In this document: in pieces, positions 47,804-56,724 of the stretch | Numbering within the stretch: position 1 is the stretch's first letter | Layout of the letters: every line of letters starts with the position of its first letter | Assembly: GCA_039704465.1 (NCBI GenBank) | Contig: JASFAU010000005.1 | Span: 992,001-1,056,000, forward strand | DNA: 64,000 nucleotides | Direction of reading: 5' to 3' | Source of the DNA: Plasmodiophora brassicae | Lineage: Eukaryota > Endomyxa > Phytomyxea > Plasmodiophorida > Plasmodiophoridae | The notes under the pieces: generated by a model | Databases searched by the model: none | Seen by the model: the letters and a program-made list of their open reading frames with translations, nothing else | Told to the model about the DNA's origin: nothing | Position numbers and translations under genes: made by a program

Positions 47804-48457
47804 ATGGCGAGATGGAACGACGTTCATGCCCTCCTGGTCCTGCTCGTCGCCCCGTACATGGTGGGCCTCGTGTCGGCACGAGGGCGCAGCATAAGCGAGG
47901 TCGTCAAGCCCGGCAGTATCGGCGGGGGCCGGACGCCCACACGAGCGTCCAGCGTTCCCGCACCAGGCCGCCTGGCGGATCACGCCTCACGTGCTTCGCA
48001 GCGCAATGCGTCCCGAATCACGCCGGCGCACGTGGCTGCGACCTTGGCCGTCGTGATGCTGCCGGTCGTGCTGAAGAAGGCGCACGACGCGGTTAGAGAC
48101 AGCAGTCGTCGTCGTGGGCGGCCGCGTTCGCTGTGGCCTGTCCCGCGCCGCATGTCCTGGAAGAATGTCGTCTTCGGTCTGCCAGCCGTCGCGTTCCCAG
48201 TGGCCTGGTGGGTGGCCATTCGACCGAGGCGGCAACGTCAGATGCGGAAACACGTTCCACTGCCGCACCTCCATCAACGGGGTGGCCGAACGAACTCACA
48301 AGCGGCGCTCTTCGTCCTGATCTGCACGTTCGCGTTCCTGTTCATCATCGGGCTGGCGTGTGTTGCCTGCAGCGAACGGAGCAGCCGATCGCCGTCTCTA
48401 TCCGACGACCACCCGCTACGCTTGTCGTGCCACGATGTGCTTAGACCGGATCAGTAA
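47804..48457 (+). CDS. family II membrane protein, copy 2
   Basis: Single exon, 217 aa. Signal peptide MARWNDVHALLVLLVAPYMV then GLVSA; a polar Ser/Arg-rich stretch; first helix (VAATLAVVMLPVVL); a basic loop (SSRRRGRPRSLWPVPRRM); second helix with the family motif VVFGLPAVAFPVAWWVAI; third helix (AALFVLICTFAFLFIIGLAC); then the tail RSPSLSDDHPLR plus about 12 extra residues. Alignable with copy 1 by helix order, the xxPA(V)A motif and the RS.S..DD tail, though overall identity looks low. Function unknown. Confidence 0.75.
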   Translation: MARWNDVHALLVLLVAPYMVGLVSARGRSISEVVKPGSIGGGRTPTRASSVPAPGRLADHASRASQRNASRITPAHVAATLAVVMLPVVLKKAHDAVRDSSRRRGRPRSLWPVPRRMSWKNVVFGLPAVAFPVAWWVAIRPRRQRQMRKHVPLPHLHQRGGRTNSQAALFVLICTFAFLFIIGLACVACSERSSRSPSLSDDHPLRLSCHDVLRPDQ

Positions 48458-48592
48458 ACGTCCATTCATGTTAGAGAACCTCGACCATCCCTAATGGCAT
48501 CAGACGACTCCCGGTGATCGAGTCGACGAGGATCTCTACCAGTTCCGGGCAGTCGTACAACAAGCTGGGCTCTGCTCGATCATTGTCGTGTA

Positions 48593-50884
48593 TTACTGGG
48601 CGTTCGTTTTCAACGAGGAGACACGTCTGGTGTATGGGCGCGGCGCAGACCTGCGTACAAGGCTGACAGGGAAACCCATGTTAGCAAACAGGGCGGCCAG
48701 CCAACACACACACGAGCAGAACGGACCATTGAGCGCAGTCGGCATCCCGTTCGTCACGTGGCTGAGTATGTCAGTGCAGCCGAACGTGGAGTTCTGGCGC
48801 ACCGACGACGGCCGCCCACAAAGCAAGAGCGGCGACGTGCCTTGCACGTTGCCTGCGCGAACAGCAAACGTGTGGGTTGGAAGTCGCAGATAGCGTTGCC
48901 GAAAGATCAGGGCCGGGGGTTGCCGCGCTGTAAGCAACGACATGGGCACGGTGCGCCCCAGCCCATCTCTCCCAGGCGACAATGACGGGGAACACAGACC
49001 TGGTGCGAACGCCGGTCCGGAATAGAACGTGGTCATGTGCGGCCGACCGGGACGGGTACGTCGGGAGCGCGGATTCGACCAGTTCTTCTCCACCCTGACA
49101 TGGCTCCCGGGGCCGAACACCGACAGGGCTTGCTCCTGAACAACGATCGTTCATTCGGGCAGGGCAATGATTCTTGGTGGCAGACGCAGCAGTACCTCGT
49201 TTGTGTTCCGAGGCAGGGATATGACAACGTTATCGCTCATCAGACGCGCACACTCGATAACGTCGTGCACGTCCGGTTGAATCGCCCCGAGATCGTAAAC
49301 CTGTTGCTGCGCGTAACCTGGTCCAGACCAGGGTGGGCACATGTACACGACGTCGGCACGGCCCTGAGCAGCATCAGCAACAGCGCTCAGCGGGCCGCAT
49401 GATGCACGCGTTACCTTCAGCTTGGGCGCGACCTTGCGAAAGTCGCCGTGCACGAACGTGATCCTGTCTGCGACGCCATAGATCGACGCGTTCACCCAGG
49501 CGGCCGCTAGCTTGTCCCTGTCGTGGTCGATCGCGATGACGTGGTCAAAGTCGAACGCCAGCGCGATAGCGTTGCCGCCAGCGCCGCAGAACCCCTCGAC
49601 CGCGACCAGCTTGCTACGAAGCGACCCGCGGGCGCCTTGCACAGCCGAGAAGGTCGTGCGCGCTATGTGCAGAGCAATGGATTCCGGGCACACCGAGTAC
49701 CACGATTCTACGCAGACCAGCATGTGATCAGTACCAGGTTGGTGAGCAACCCATTACCGGGTTTACGAACCGCGATCGAGGACGACGCCTCGGTCGTACA
49801 GGGAGAACAGGTCGTATCGATGAACGTAGTACTTTGTGACGTCCACGTCGTCGTGCACTCTGCGATTGTGCCAGCTGGTCAGCATCTCGAAACAGCGCAT
49901 TGGGGAATCACTGGGTACCTGTGGTCGCTTCGGTCCCCAGCTGCGTTGCGCCGGCGGTCGCCAACCGGCCGGGAACCTGCCGTGCCGACAGCAACTTTGG
50001 ATTCGTTCGCCGATGTATCGCGCGCTGTCAGAGGCAGGCGGTTAGTTAGCATGCTGGGCCTGGGACCGCAGACGGGTACGTCGTACCGCGACGGATCTTG
50101 TCGCGTGTGGCGGCGAGCTCGATTTCGTCGCGAGAGAACAGATTACCCGACCCTACCAGGGACACGCGTCAGCGACAAACAGCAAGAGCGCGTATCGTCA
50201 GAGTCGTACTGGCCGCGAGCCTAGCAGCGGCGTTGTGGTACGAAATCGCCGTCGTCGTTGGGTCGGTCAGGGCGGTCGGTGGCATCGCGTGGAGAGCGTT
50301 TCGGATGCGGATGCAGGAGCCCACGATGGCCGTTTCTGCTGGGTGGGTGCGCGTCAGCGGCCACTGCCCAGGGCGCGCGTAACCGGCCAGCTTACCAGCG
50401 TCGATCGCCATCGTCCCCGACAGTGCCGTGTACGACGCTGCGACCTGGACGCCCATACCCTTTCTGTAACCAGCCTCCGAACCCGACGGGCACGCGCCAC
50501 TGTACCTCCGATCGAGGACGGTACCACGCGTAGGCGAGAATATCTCGACAGGCGATCGAACGTAACGTACCCTTAGGTAGGTTATTCCGGAAACCGATTC
50601 GACAATGAATCCCTGCGTTCAGTGGCCACTGCGGTTGCCGCCGGTGGTCGAACGGAATCGCACCCCGCCCAGCTCGCATCGGCCGACGTCGAACTGGGCA
50701 GTAGGCGCCCGTCGGGTCGGTGGCGGCGTGGGCCGCTCATGTTCCGCGCAGCAAACCCGAACCTGAGTTGGTCGAGGCTAGTGGCTTGGCTGCGGACTGC
50801 GGGATCGAACTCCGCCATTGCGCTAAACATAGCGGCGTCGACGCCGCGGTCACGGAGTTTCGCGTTGGAGGTTGCGGGCGTCAC
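48593..50884 (-). CDS. TGS1: trimethylguanosine synthase (TGS1), with uncertain N- and C-terminal extensions
   Basis: Exons 50884-50654, 50612-50210, 50152-50087, 50024-49990, 49918-49771, 49707-49415, 49363-49196 and 49135-48593; 628 aa, all phases consistent. The methyltransferase core is firm: KYYVHRYDLFSLYDRGVVLD, SWYSVCPESIALHIA, EGFCGAGGNAIALAF (SAM loop), VIAIDHDRDKL, ASIYGVADRITFVHGDF, VVYMCPPWSGPGY (PPW motif that holds m7G) and VVISLPRNTN. TGS1 turns the m7G cap of snRNAs and snoRNAs into 2,2,7-trimethylguanosine. The 51-nt segment 49364-49414 is read as an intron although it stays in frame. The first four exons are unlike known TGS1 and rest on splice phase alone; one of their introns has a textbook branch site (CTAACTAAC near 50045). 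The C-terminal 140 residues after MTTFYSG are also doubtful. Confidence 0.75.
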
Positions 50885-50932
50885 TGGTCAACAGGCACAG
50901 GTTGTTGCCTGCCGCCCGGGTGCGCCGAGCGG

Positions 50933-51880
50933 ATGGGTCTCGTCATGCGCCTGGCGTGCCCGCTGGTGTTCGTCGCGTTCGTCACGGCTGGGGTGGCTTC
51001 CGTTGAGCGAAGGACCGGATCACGCGATCGCGATCGCTCCGTGCCACCGCCGTCGCGAACCGTCTGGACCACGCCGGAGGAACTGCCACCGCGACCGCGA
51101 ACCGGCTCTACGAGGACGGAGGAAACGCGTCCACGGGCCATCAATCGCGACCGTTCGTTAATGGCACCGGTGTCGAACGCTGACGAACGCCTATCTGCCT
51201 CCGCTGGCACGGAATTGGCGGTACGCGCCACCCCCTTGTTCTCCTCACCGCCAACGATTGAGCAACCTGGCCGCGACTCTGCTGTTGTTCCCGAGTTGCA
51301 GAGTGTGGTAGCGGAAATTCTGGCGCTCGAGAACGGTTCATCAATGGAGAGCGGTACACCTGGTGCGCGGAGCTTTGCCAGACCGGACGCCGGCGACAAT
51401 CGTACCGATGGGGATGCGACGACTACATCGGTGCCAAGTACTCCACCACCAGCAGGCGGCTCACGATCCGATTGGCCTCTCTTCCTGTCGAAACTCGGTG
51501 TCGTTGGTCTTCCCATCAGCTGGGCCTCGTATCAACTATTCAAGGTGTACAAGGATCGGAATCGTGTCCAGGAACCTAAGGCGCTACTGTCGCTGGATAG
51601 TGCTACGCTCGCCGTGCCAGCGACAGCGCTGACCTTTGCGCTCTGGGCCCATCTTCGAAGCAACCGTCGCGCTCAGGAGGCCAACCAGGTACGACGGAGC
51701 GTATCGCCGCCCCACTTGCGGTTGTCGACGAGCGAGACCAAGGGATCGATGACGTTGATAATTGGGTTTGTGTCCTGTGTGGCACTGTTGCTCATGATAT
51801 CCGCCGCCGCCTTTGTAATCAGAAGCGCTTCGGTACAGAGACGTCGAATGCGTAGCAGCGAAGTCTTCGACGACCCGTGA
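50933..51880 (+). CDS. family II membrane protein, copy 3
   Basis: Single exon, 315 aa. Signal peptide (MGLVMRLACPLVFVAFVTAG), then a polar Arg/Ser/Pro-rich region about 190 residues long, far longer than in copies 1 and 2. The membrane module follows: a first helix (LGVVGLPISWASYQLF), a basic loop, a second helix with the family motif TLAVPATALTFALWAHL, a polar loop, a third helix (LIIGFVSCVALLLMISAAAF) and the tail RRRMRSSEVFDDP. The tail matches copy 1. It starts 48 bp from the opposite-strand TGS1 start. The long, low-complexity N-terminal region makes this copy intermediate in shape between the other family II members and family I. Function unknown. Confidence 0.75.
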   Translation: MGLVMRLACPLVFVAFVTAGVASVERRTGSRDRDRSVPPPSRTVWTTPEELPPRPRTGSTRTEETRPRAINRDRSLMAPVSNADERLSASAGTELAVRATPLFSSPPTIEQPGRDSAVVPELQSVVAEILALENGSSMESGTPGARSFARPDAGDNRTDGDATTTSVPSTPPPAGGSRSDWPLFLSKLGVVGLPISWASYQLFKVYKDRNRVQEPKALLSLDSATLAVPATALTFALWAHLRSNRRAQEANQVRRSVSPPHLRLSTSETKGSMTLIIGFVSCVALLLMISAAAFVIRSASVQRRRMRSSEVFDDP

Positions 51881-52006
51881 CGGGTCCGCTCGTCCACCAG
51901 CATTTATATATGTGTCTAATTAACGTAATAAGATATTGAACGTCGTACAGCTAACGGACGCGAATGTATGAGACGCAGGGGGTTTCCTGTGGTCCACACA
52001 ATGACG

Positions 52007-52552
52007 TCAATGGACAGTGTCGTCCGCGATACAGCCGCTGGCCTTGAAGGGGGACATCAGCCTGGAGAAGAAGGACGATGTCTTTGGCGGCGGCATGGGG
52101 CGGCCTGCTGCCTTCAGCAGGTTTGCAATCCGGGTCGTTTTCTGGTCGATCTCAGTTTGGAGCTGGACAATGTCCAGCCCGACCCGGCGCCCATGCCGCT
52201 GTTGGCGGACACGTCGAGCCCGCGCCCTTTCCTGTTTCAGCGTGTGTTGTCGCTGGATGGCCACTGCCCTTTGCTCCATCAGCCGTGTTGCGTCCACGAA
52301 CGCTTGCAAATCTTGACGGAGCCTCCCCATCCTGGCGCGGTCCCCGCCTAGTCTCGCATCGACCGGAGTGGGACCGACCGCTGTCCGCCTCTTCTGGTCC
52401 AGCGCCGCAATCTCCGCCTCCAACCTACCCAGATATGCATGCTTTGCCTTGGCATCACGCACGACCCGAGCGATGTCAGGCGCACCGTTTCCTTCAACCA
52501 GCACGTGCCCCAATGCCACCAGCACGCATGCCGAAGCCAGCAGCCTCATCAC
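52007..52552 (-). CDS. small secreted helical (coiled-coil) protein
   Basis: Single exon, 181 aa. Signal peptide MMRLLASACVLVALGHVLVE, then a mostly helical charged body (HAYLGRLEAEIAALDQKRR; QRQHTLKQERARARRVRQQR; QLQTEIDQKTTRIANLLKAA) and a short non-helical end (RLMSPFKASG). Only the signal-peptide and near-C-terminal cysteines are seen. No membrane helix after the signal and no known domain. Secretion is inferred from the signal peptide. It lies in the cluster of signal-peptide genes, antisense to its neighbours. Confidence 0.65.
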   Translation of the reverse strand: MMRLLASACVLVALGHVLVEGNGAPDIARVVRDAKAKHAYLGRLEAEIAALDQKRRTAVGPTPVDARLGGDRARMGRLRQDLQAFVDATRLMEQRAVAIQRQHTLKQERARARRVRQQRHGRRVGLDIVQLQTEIDQKTTRIANLLKAAGRPMPPPKTSSFFSRLMSPFKASGCIADDTVH

Positions 52553-52759
52553 GACTGCCTGCTATGGCGGGCGAGCGCACTGGCGCAGTTCCGGACTGTC
52601 CGGGCGCAGTTTCGGATCTTGCGCAGCTGCGCTGCAGTCCTTCTGCCACGGAGCATGGAGGTATGTAGGGAAGCAGTGATGGCTACGCCCTGTCACACGT
52701 GCGTAACGCAAAGCGGTCGAGCGGGAAGGATACACTGGCCGCGCTTATTTGTCCCAGAC

Positions 52760-53696
52760 ATGGGATTCGGATGGCTGTCGCTGTTGGTGATCGCAGTCGC
52801 CGCGCCCCATTTCGCCTCGTCGCGAACCGACCCGGACTGGAAAGATGCAGACGAAGTGGACGTCATCTCGCAGATCGTCGCCAGCTACAGAGACGTCCTG
52901 GAGAGAATCTCGGCGAGGTCCCACGCCATTTCCGCAGCCATGGAGACGCTGGATGCGGCGGTGGAACGCGTTGCCGGCAAAGAGGCCATCAAACAGTTGG
53001 AATTCCATCATAAGTGCCTTAGGCAGTGCACGCTCGCGGTGGGACGCGTCCAGAAGGCGGTAGACGATGCCAAGAACGGTGCCGACCTGCGGTCATTCAA
53101 CTGTGTGATGGACTCCGTTGCCCGGCAGGCCTTGCAGACCATGGTAGACGCCGATTACAAGAGGCACCAGTATGCGGCGCGAGTCGACGACGCCATGGCA
53201 ACGATCGCAACGTCAGGCCGTACCGAGGAGCTCATGTCGTACGAAGGCAACCTGGCTGCCCTGGTCGATTCGTTCTACGACTTCCAGGGTGATGACCCGG
53301 AAGACTTGCCGAAGAGGGACCCAGCCAAGAAGTACCCAGGCGAAATCATTATCGACGATGTCGCCGTCCGACGAGCACTGGATCGATGGCGGGAGGCGAA
53401 TACGTCGGAGACGATCGAGTGCCCAGTCGTCTACGACGAATGGTCACTCGTCTTGGTAAACCTGGTTGTGTACGCAGGTGTCGCGTTCAGTCATGCCATT
53501 GTGTGCACAGAATGTCGTCCAGCTGATGGAGCACGAGGTCAATGGGGGCAGGCGGATCGTGGGCGGCGAATCGTTCTTTGGCATCGACGCTGACGACAAG
53601 GACGACGACTACGACCAGGAGCTGCACTACGCTGTGGATGTGAGCACACACCAGCGCCGCGTAACCAGGAACCGGACGTCGTCGCTCGCCTCCTGA
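52760..53696 (+). CDS. secreted helical protein with acidic C-terminus
   Basis: Exons 52760-53455 and 53511-53696; 293 aa. Signal peptide MGFGWLSLLVIAVAAPHFAS, then a helical body (IVASYRDVLERISARSHAIS; AAMETLDAAVERVAGKEA) carrying a few cysteines (LRQCTLAV, FNCVMD, IECPVVYDEW). The second exon holds VVQLMEHEVNGGRRIVGG and an acidic Asp-rich run (IDADDKDDDYDQE). No transmembrane helix after the signal and no recognised domain. The intron was chosen because it is 55 nt, GT-AG and phase 0. Predicted extracellular or luminal. Confidence 0.65.
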
Positions 53697-53805
53697 CCAA
53701 CAACAACGCCAGGCCCGCCGGATCAGTCTGCAGGGCGTGGTCGAACAGGGACTGCGACATGTATTAACCTACAACTAAATTTACAGGGTAGTAGACAGCG
53801 CTGGA

Positions 53806-54854
53806 TTATCCATCCTGCCTGGTTGGTACCTCGTACTGGTCGGGCAGCACGTCGATGCTCCAGTCGGTGGACTTCACCCAGGCGTGCAGCCTGGCGATCT
53901 GGTCCGGCAGCAGCAGCGCTTGGATACGGGACGTTTCCCGATGCAGAACCTGGACAAAGTCAACGGCGCAGTCGCGTATCTCCTTCATCATCAGGCTGGC
54001 ATGCGCCAGGTTCCGTCGCTCCGCCCTCACCGACATGCGTCGCGAGCGTAGCGTCTCCATCTGCTCGGGGCTCATCCCTATCTCTGTCTGCAGCAACGAC
54101 AGCCAGAGACCGGGTCGATCGTAGAACGCATCGGGCTGGTCCAGGCTCCATAACGCAAACTTGACCTGGCCAAGACGACGATGACAACCAAGAACGAATA
54201 CGAAAAGGCAGGCGAAAGTACCTGGAGCGGCGGTGCCAGACAAAGGTCGGCCATGTCGAGGGCATGGAGTACGGCCGATAATCGTTGTCGTGCGGGAGGA
54301 TCCAGTGACGAGTCGACAGGAACGCCCGGCGACGACGACGACGACATTTTTCTTCGAACCTTACGCGGCTCGTCGTTGATGATGGCGGGCGATGACGACG
54401 ATTCCGGGACCGGCGCCGGCGGCGACTGCGAGGACCCAGGGAATTTCGGATATCGTTTCGCCAGCCTCGTCTGCAGTTCTTCGACGGCAGCCTTCAGGTT
54501 CGCAACGCTCGCCTCCAGATTGCTGACGTACGTCTTCTTTCGCAAGCGAGACGCGCGTGCGAGTTCAGCTTTCCTGGCAAGGCGTGCCGCGCCTTTCGAT
54601 GTCGCATCGACAGGCGGTCGCGGTAGAAGTGCAGGCGAGGGCTCAGCAGACGTCATCGACGACGGCGCCGTTTCCGGCCATGGTACCGGTTCCGAATACC
54701 CGGGCGGGGTATCCGGACCGGATGCCATGACGAAGAGCGACAGGAGCTCGCCGTCGACATCGCCCTGCGGAAACGAGATGATCGGCGGCGGATATACGCC
54801 TTCGTCCGCGAACGACGGTGCAGTCGACGACGTCGCCGACGGGCGCGCGTCCAT
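53806..54854 (-). CDS. bZIP transcription factor with substituted invariant Asn
   Basis: Exons 54854-54222 and 54165-53806; 330 aa with this start (an open frame with ATGs runs upstream to 55073). The basic region and zipper are at about residues 90-125: ARKAELARASRLRKKTYVSN followed by LEASVANLKAAVEELQ, close to the RKSRLRKKAYVQQLE of TGA-type factors. At the position of the bZIP-invariant Asn (seven before the SR) there is Lys, so DNA recognition should differ from AP-1/CREB/TGA proteins. The C-terminal exon is helical (PGLWLSLLQTEIGMSPEQME; LLLPDQIARLHAWVKS), a layout seen in many protist and plant bZIPs. Pro/Ser-rich flanks. Nuclear regulator; targets unknown. Confidence 0.85.
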
Positions 54855-55519
54855 GATCTCGCCTACCGACGACGACGTCACGCACTGTACGAATCTGCGC
54901 GGGCGGGAACTACCCTTCAGTGAGACAGTGCCGCCAGTGCGCCGACTCTGGACACGTCGCCGGACCGGGATCGTCGCGTGTCGCATGGTGCCCGCAGTCG
55001 GTGACCCGCCCCCTCCCCATTGGGCGGTGTGCAAAACCACACCGGGGAGGGGGGCGGCGCGAGGGCTGCACAAACGTGTGGACAGTGTCCGCCGTCCTTT
55101 GGGCGCCCCTTCCCAGCCACCGTTATAATGAACGCGTAGGGGACACGTATCTTTGTTTATTCAACAGAGACAGCAGGTGCGACGGCTCGAGCCGGGTGCT
55201 AATACATCCCAGACGCTGCTACCGTAACTGGATCATGTCCCCATAGCTAGCTGTCCGCAATGCCGCATGCGTCTTGACAGTGGGTGGTCTTGATGAGTTC
55301 CCGGAGATCGCACCTGAATCGACTGTTGCCCCGAGGCTTGCCAGTGGACAGGTGCCGCGGTAGACAGCGCCAACGAGAAGACGACACCCGGCGCTGCAGC
55401 CCAAGCTCCACCACAGTCGTCGACTCGTCGATCGGACGGAAACAGCGGAGCCAGGTCCCTGACCACGTCGTCGTACATAGTGCTGGCCAAACGGTCTTAC
55501 ATCCCAAACAACAAGCCAA
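54855..55519. other. interval between bZIP start and glyoxalase II end
   Basis: About 665 bases. It contains the likely bZIP leader (GC-rich, with the C-rich run around 55010-55050). A minus-strand open frame at 55233-55490 (MYDDVVRDLAPLFPSD near its start) might be a small gene, but has no domain and no settled splice partner. Nothing else recognised. Confidence 0.35.
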
Positions 55520-56509
55520 TCAGGACATATTCTTTATTTCGCGCAGCTTTGCCATGGTTTGGATGTCGTCCCTGTGCAAACGGTTGTCAGTACTCGACCT
55601 TGTATCGTTACGTATCGCAGATCGCAAGACGAACGGCTGTTTGCCAGCAAAGGCGCGAACCGACGCCTGGCCAACACGCATGAACGGGTTGAATGTGCGC
55701 TCCTCGTCAATAGTTGACGGGACGGTCAGGTGCCCGCTGGCAACTTGCTTCATCGCCCATTCCATCTTCTCCCTAACGGCCCCGTTATCGGGCTCGACCC
55801 GGCTCGCGAACCGAAGATTCGCGACCGTGTATTCGTGGCCGCAGTAGATTAACGTGTCCCCAGGCAGCGATGCGATCACCTGCCAGAACCGTCAGATGAA
55901 AGGGCCATCAAACCGGCCTAATTCGTTTAACCGAGTTCAAATTGTGATGCATTTCCTTTGCGGAGCCCTCTACACATTGGCGTCAGTGATAATGTCGAAG
56001 TGTCTTGACCGCGCCGTACCAAAGAACCGCCCGCATCCGCCGATGAATAGGGTATCGCCGGTAAACAGAGCCCGCTGATCCCCGAGCTGAGCAAAGTACA
56101 GGACGTGGCCTCTCGTCTACACAGGCGGTCCTGTTAGCAGGCACACTCGCACAATACGATAAGTGTCGTATACATGGCAGGGCACGGCCAGAACCGTCAC
56201 TTCGATGTTTCCGAGTTTGAACACGGCGCGATCCGTGACTGGTTTCGTGCACGCGGGGACATTGTCGTCGCGCCCCCCAATGATCTCAATGTGCGGCATT
56301 CGCTGGGCGAAATACGGGTTGCCGGCCGCGTGATCGGCGTGCTTGTGCGTCGTCCAGACCTGCGACGGCGCCGACAGGCCCAGGCGCTCGCACTGTCCCA
56401 TGACCGTCTCCGGCACAGCCGGGTCGACGACCGCGACCTGGCCCGACTCGCGGTCCACGACGATATACGAGATGTTGTCCTCCAGCACCGGCACGGCGTG
56501 CACCTCCAT
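55520..56509 (-). CDS. hydroxyacylglutathione hydrolase (glyoxalase II)
   Basis: Exons 56509-56174, 56116-55976 and 55879-55520; 278 aa, near the usual 260. Metallo-beta-lactamase metal motif THKHADHAAGN (THxHxDH) is intact near residue 55; PCHTRGHVLYF supplies the next His, FTGDTLFIGGCGRFF the bridging Asp, and IYCGHEYTVANLRFA the last metal His plus the glutathione-binding helix region (EPDN, VPSTIDEERTFNPFMRV). The enzyme hydrolyses S-lactoylglutathione to lactate and glutathione after glyoxalase I. No clear organelle presequence, so cytosolic is inferred. The last 45 residues do not match the family and end at a stop in an otherwise unremarkable stretch. Confidence 0.92.
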
Positions 56510-56724
56510 CCCTCGCAGCTACACTCTGCAGTTCGGTGTCGCCGAAAAATGTCGGCCGTGATCCGCGGTTCGGTCGACCAAATGGGATTTTGCCGTCCAG
56601 CAGCAACGGGCGCAGTGCAACGGCGACGAACTGTCGGCGGCGGAGTTTTCCGTGACCCGCGGGCATCATCAACAAGTGAGGCGGCACGTAAACACAATCA
56701 AAATATCTTGCGAATAGGGAATAA

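Noticed and set aside
49523..50224. Plus-strand open frame of 233 codons opposite TGS1
   Set aside because: Opposite the diagnostic TGS1 motifs; no domain of its own.
50098..50382. Plus-strand small frame with a possible membrane helix
   Set aside because: Overlaps phase-consistent minus-strand exons assigned to the TGS1 gene; single weak hydrophobic stretch only.
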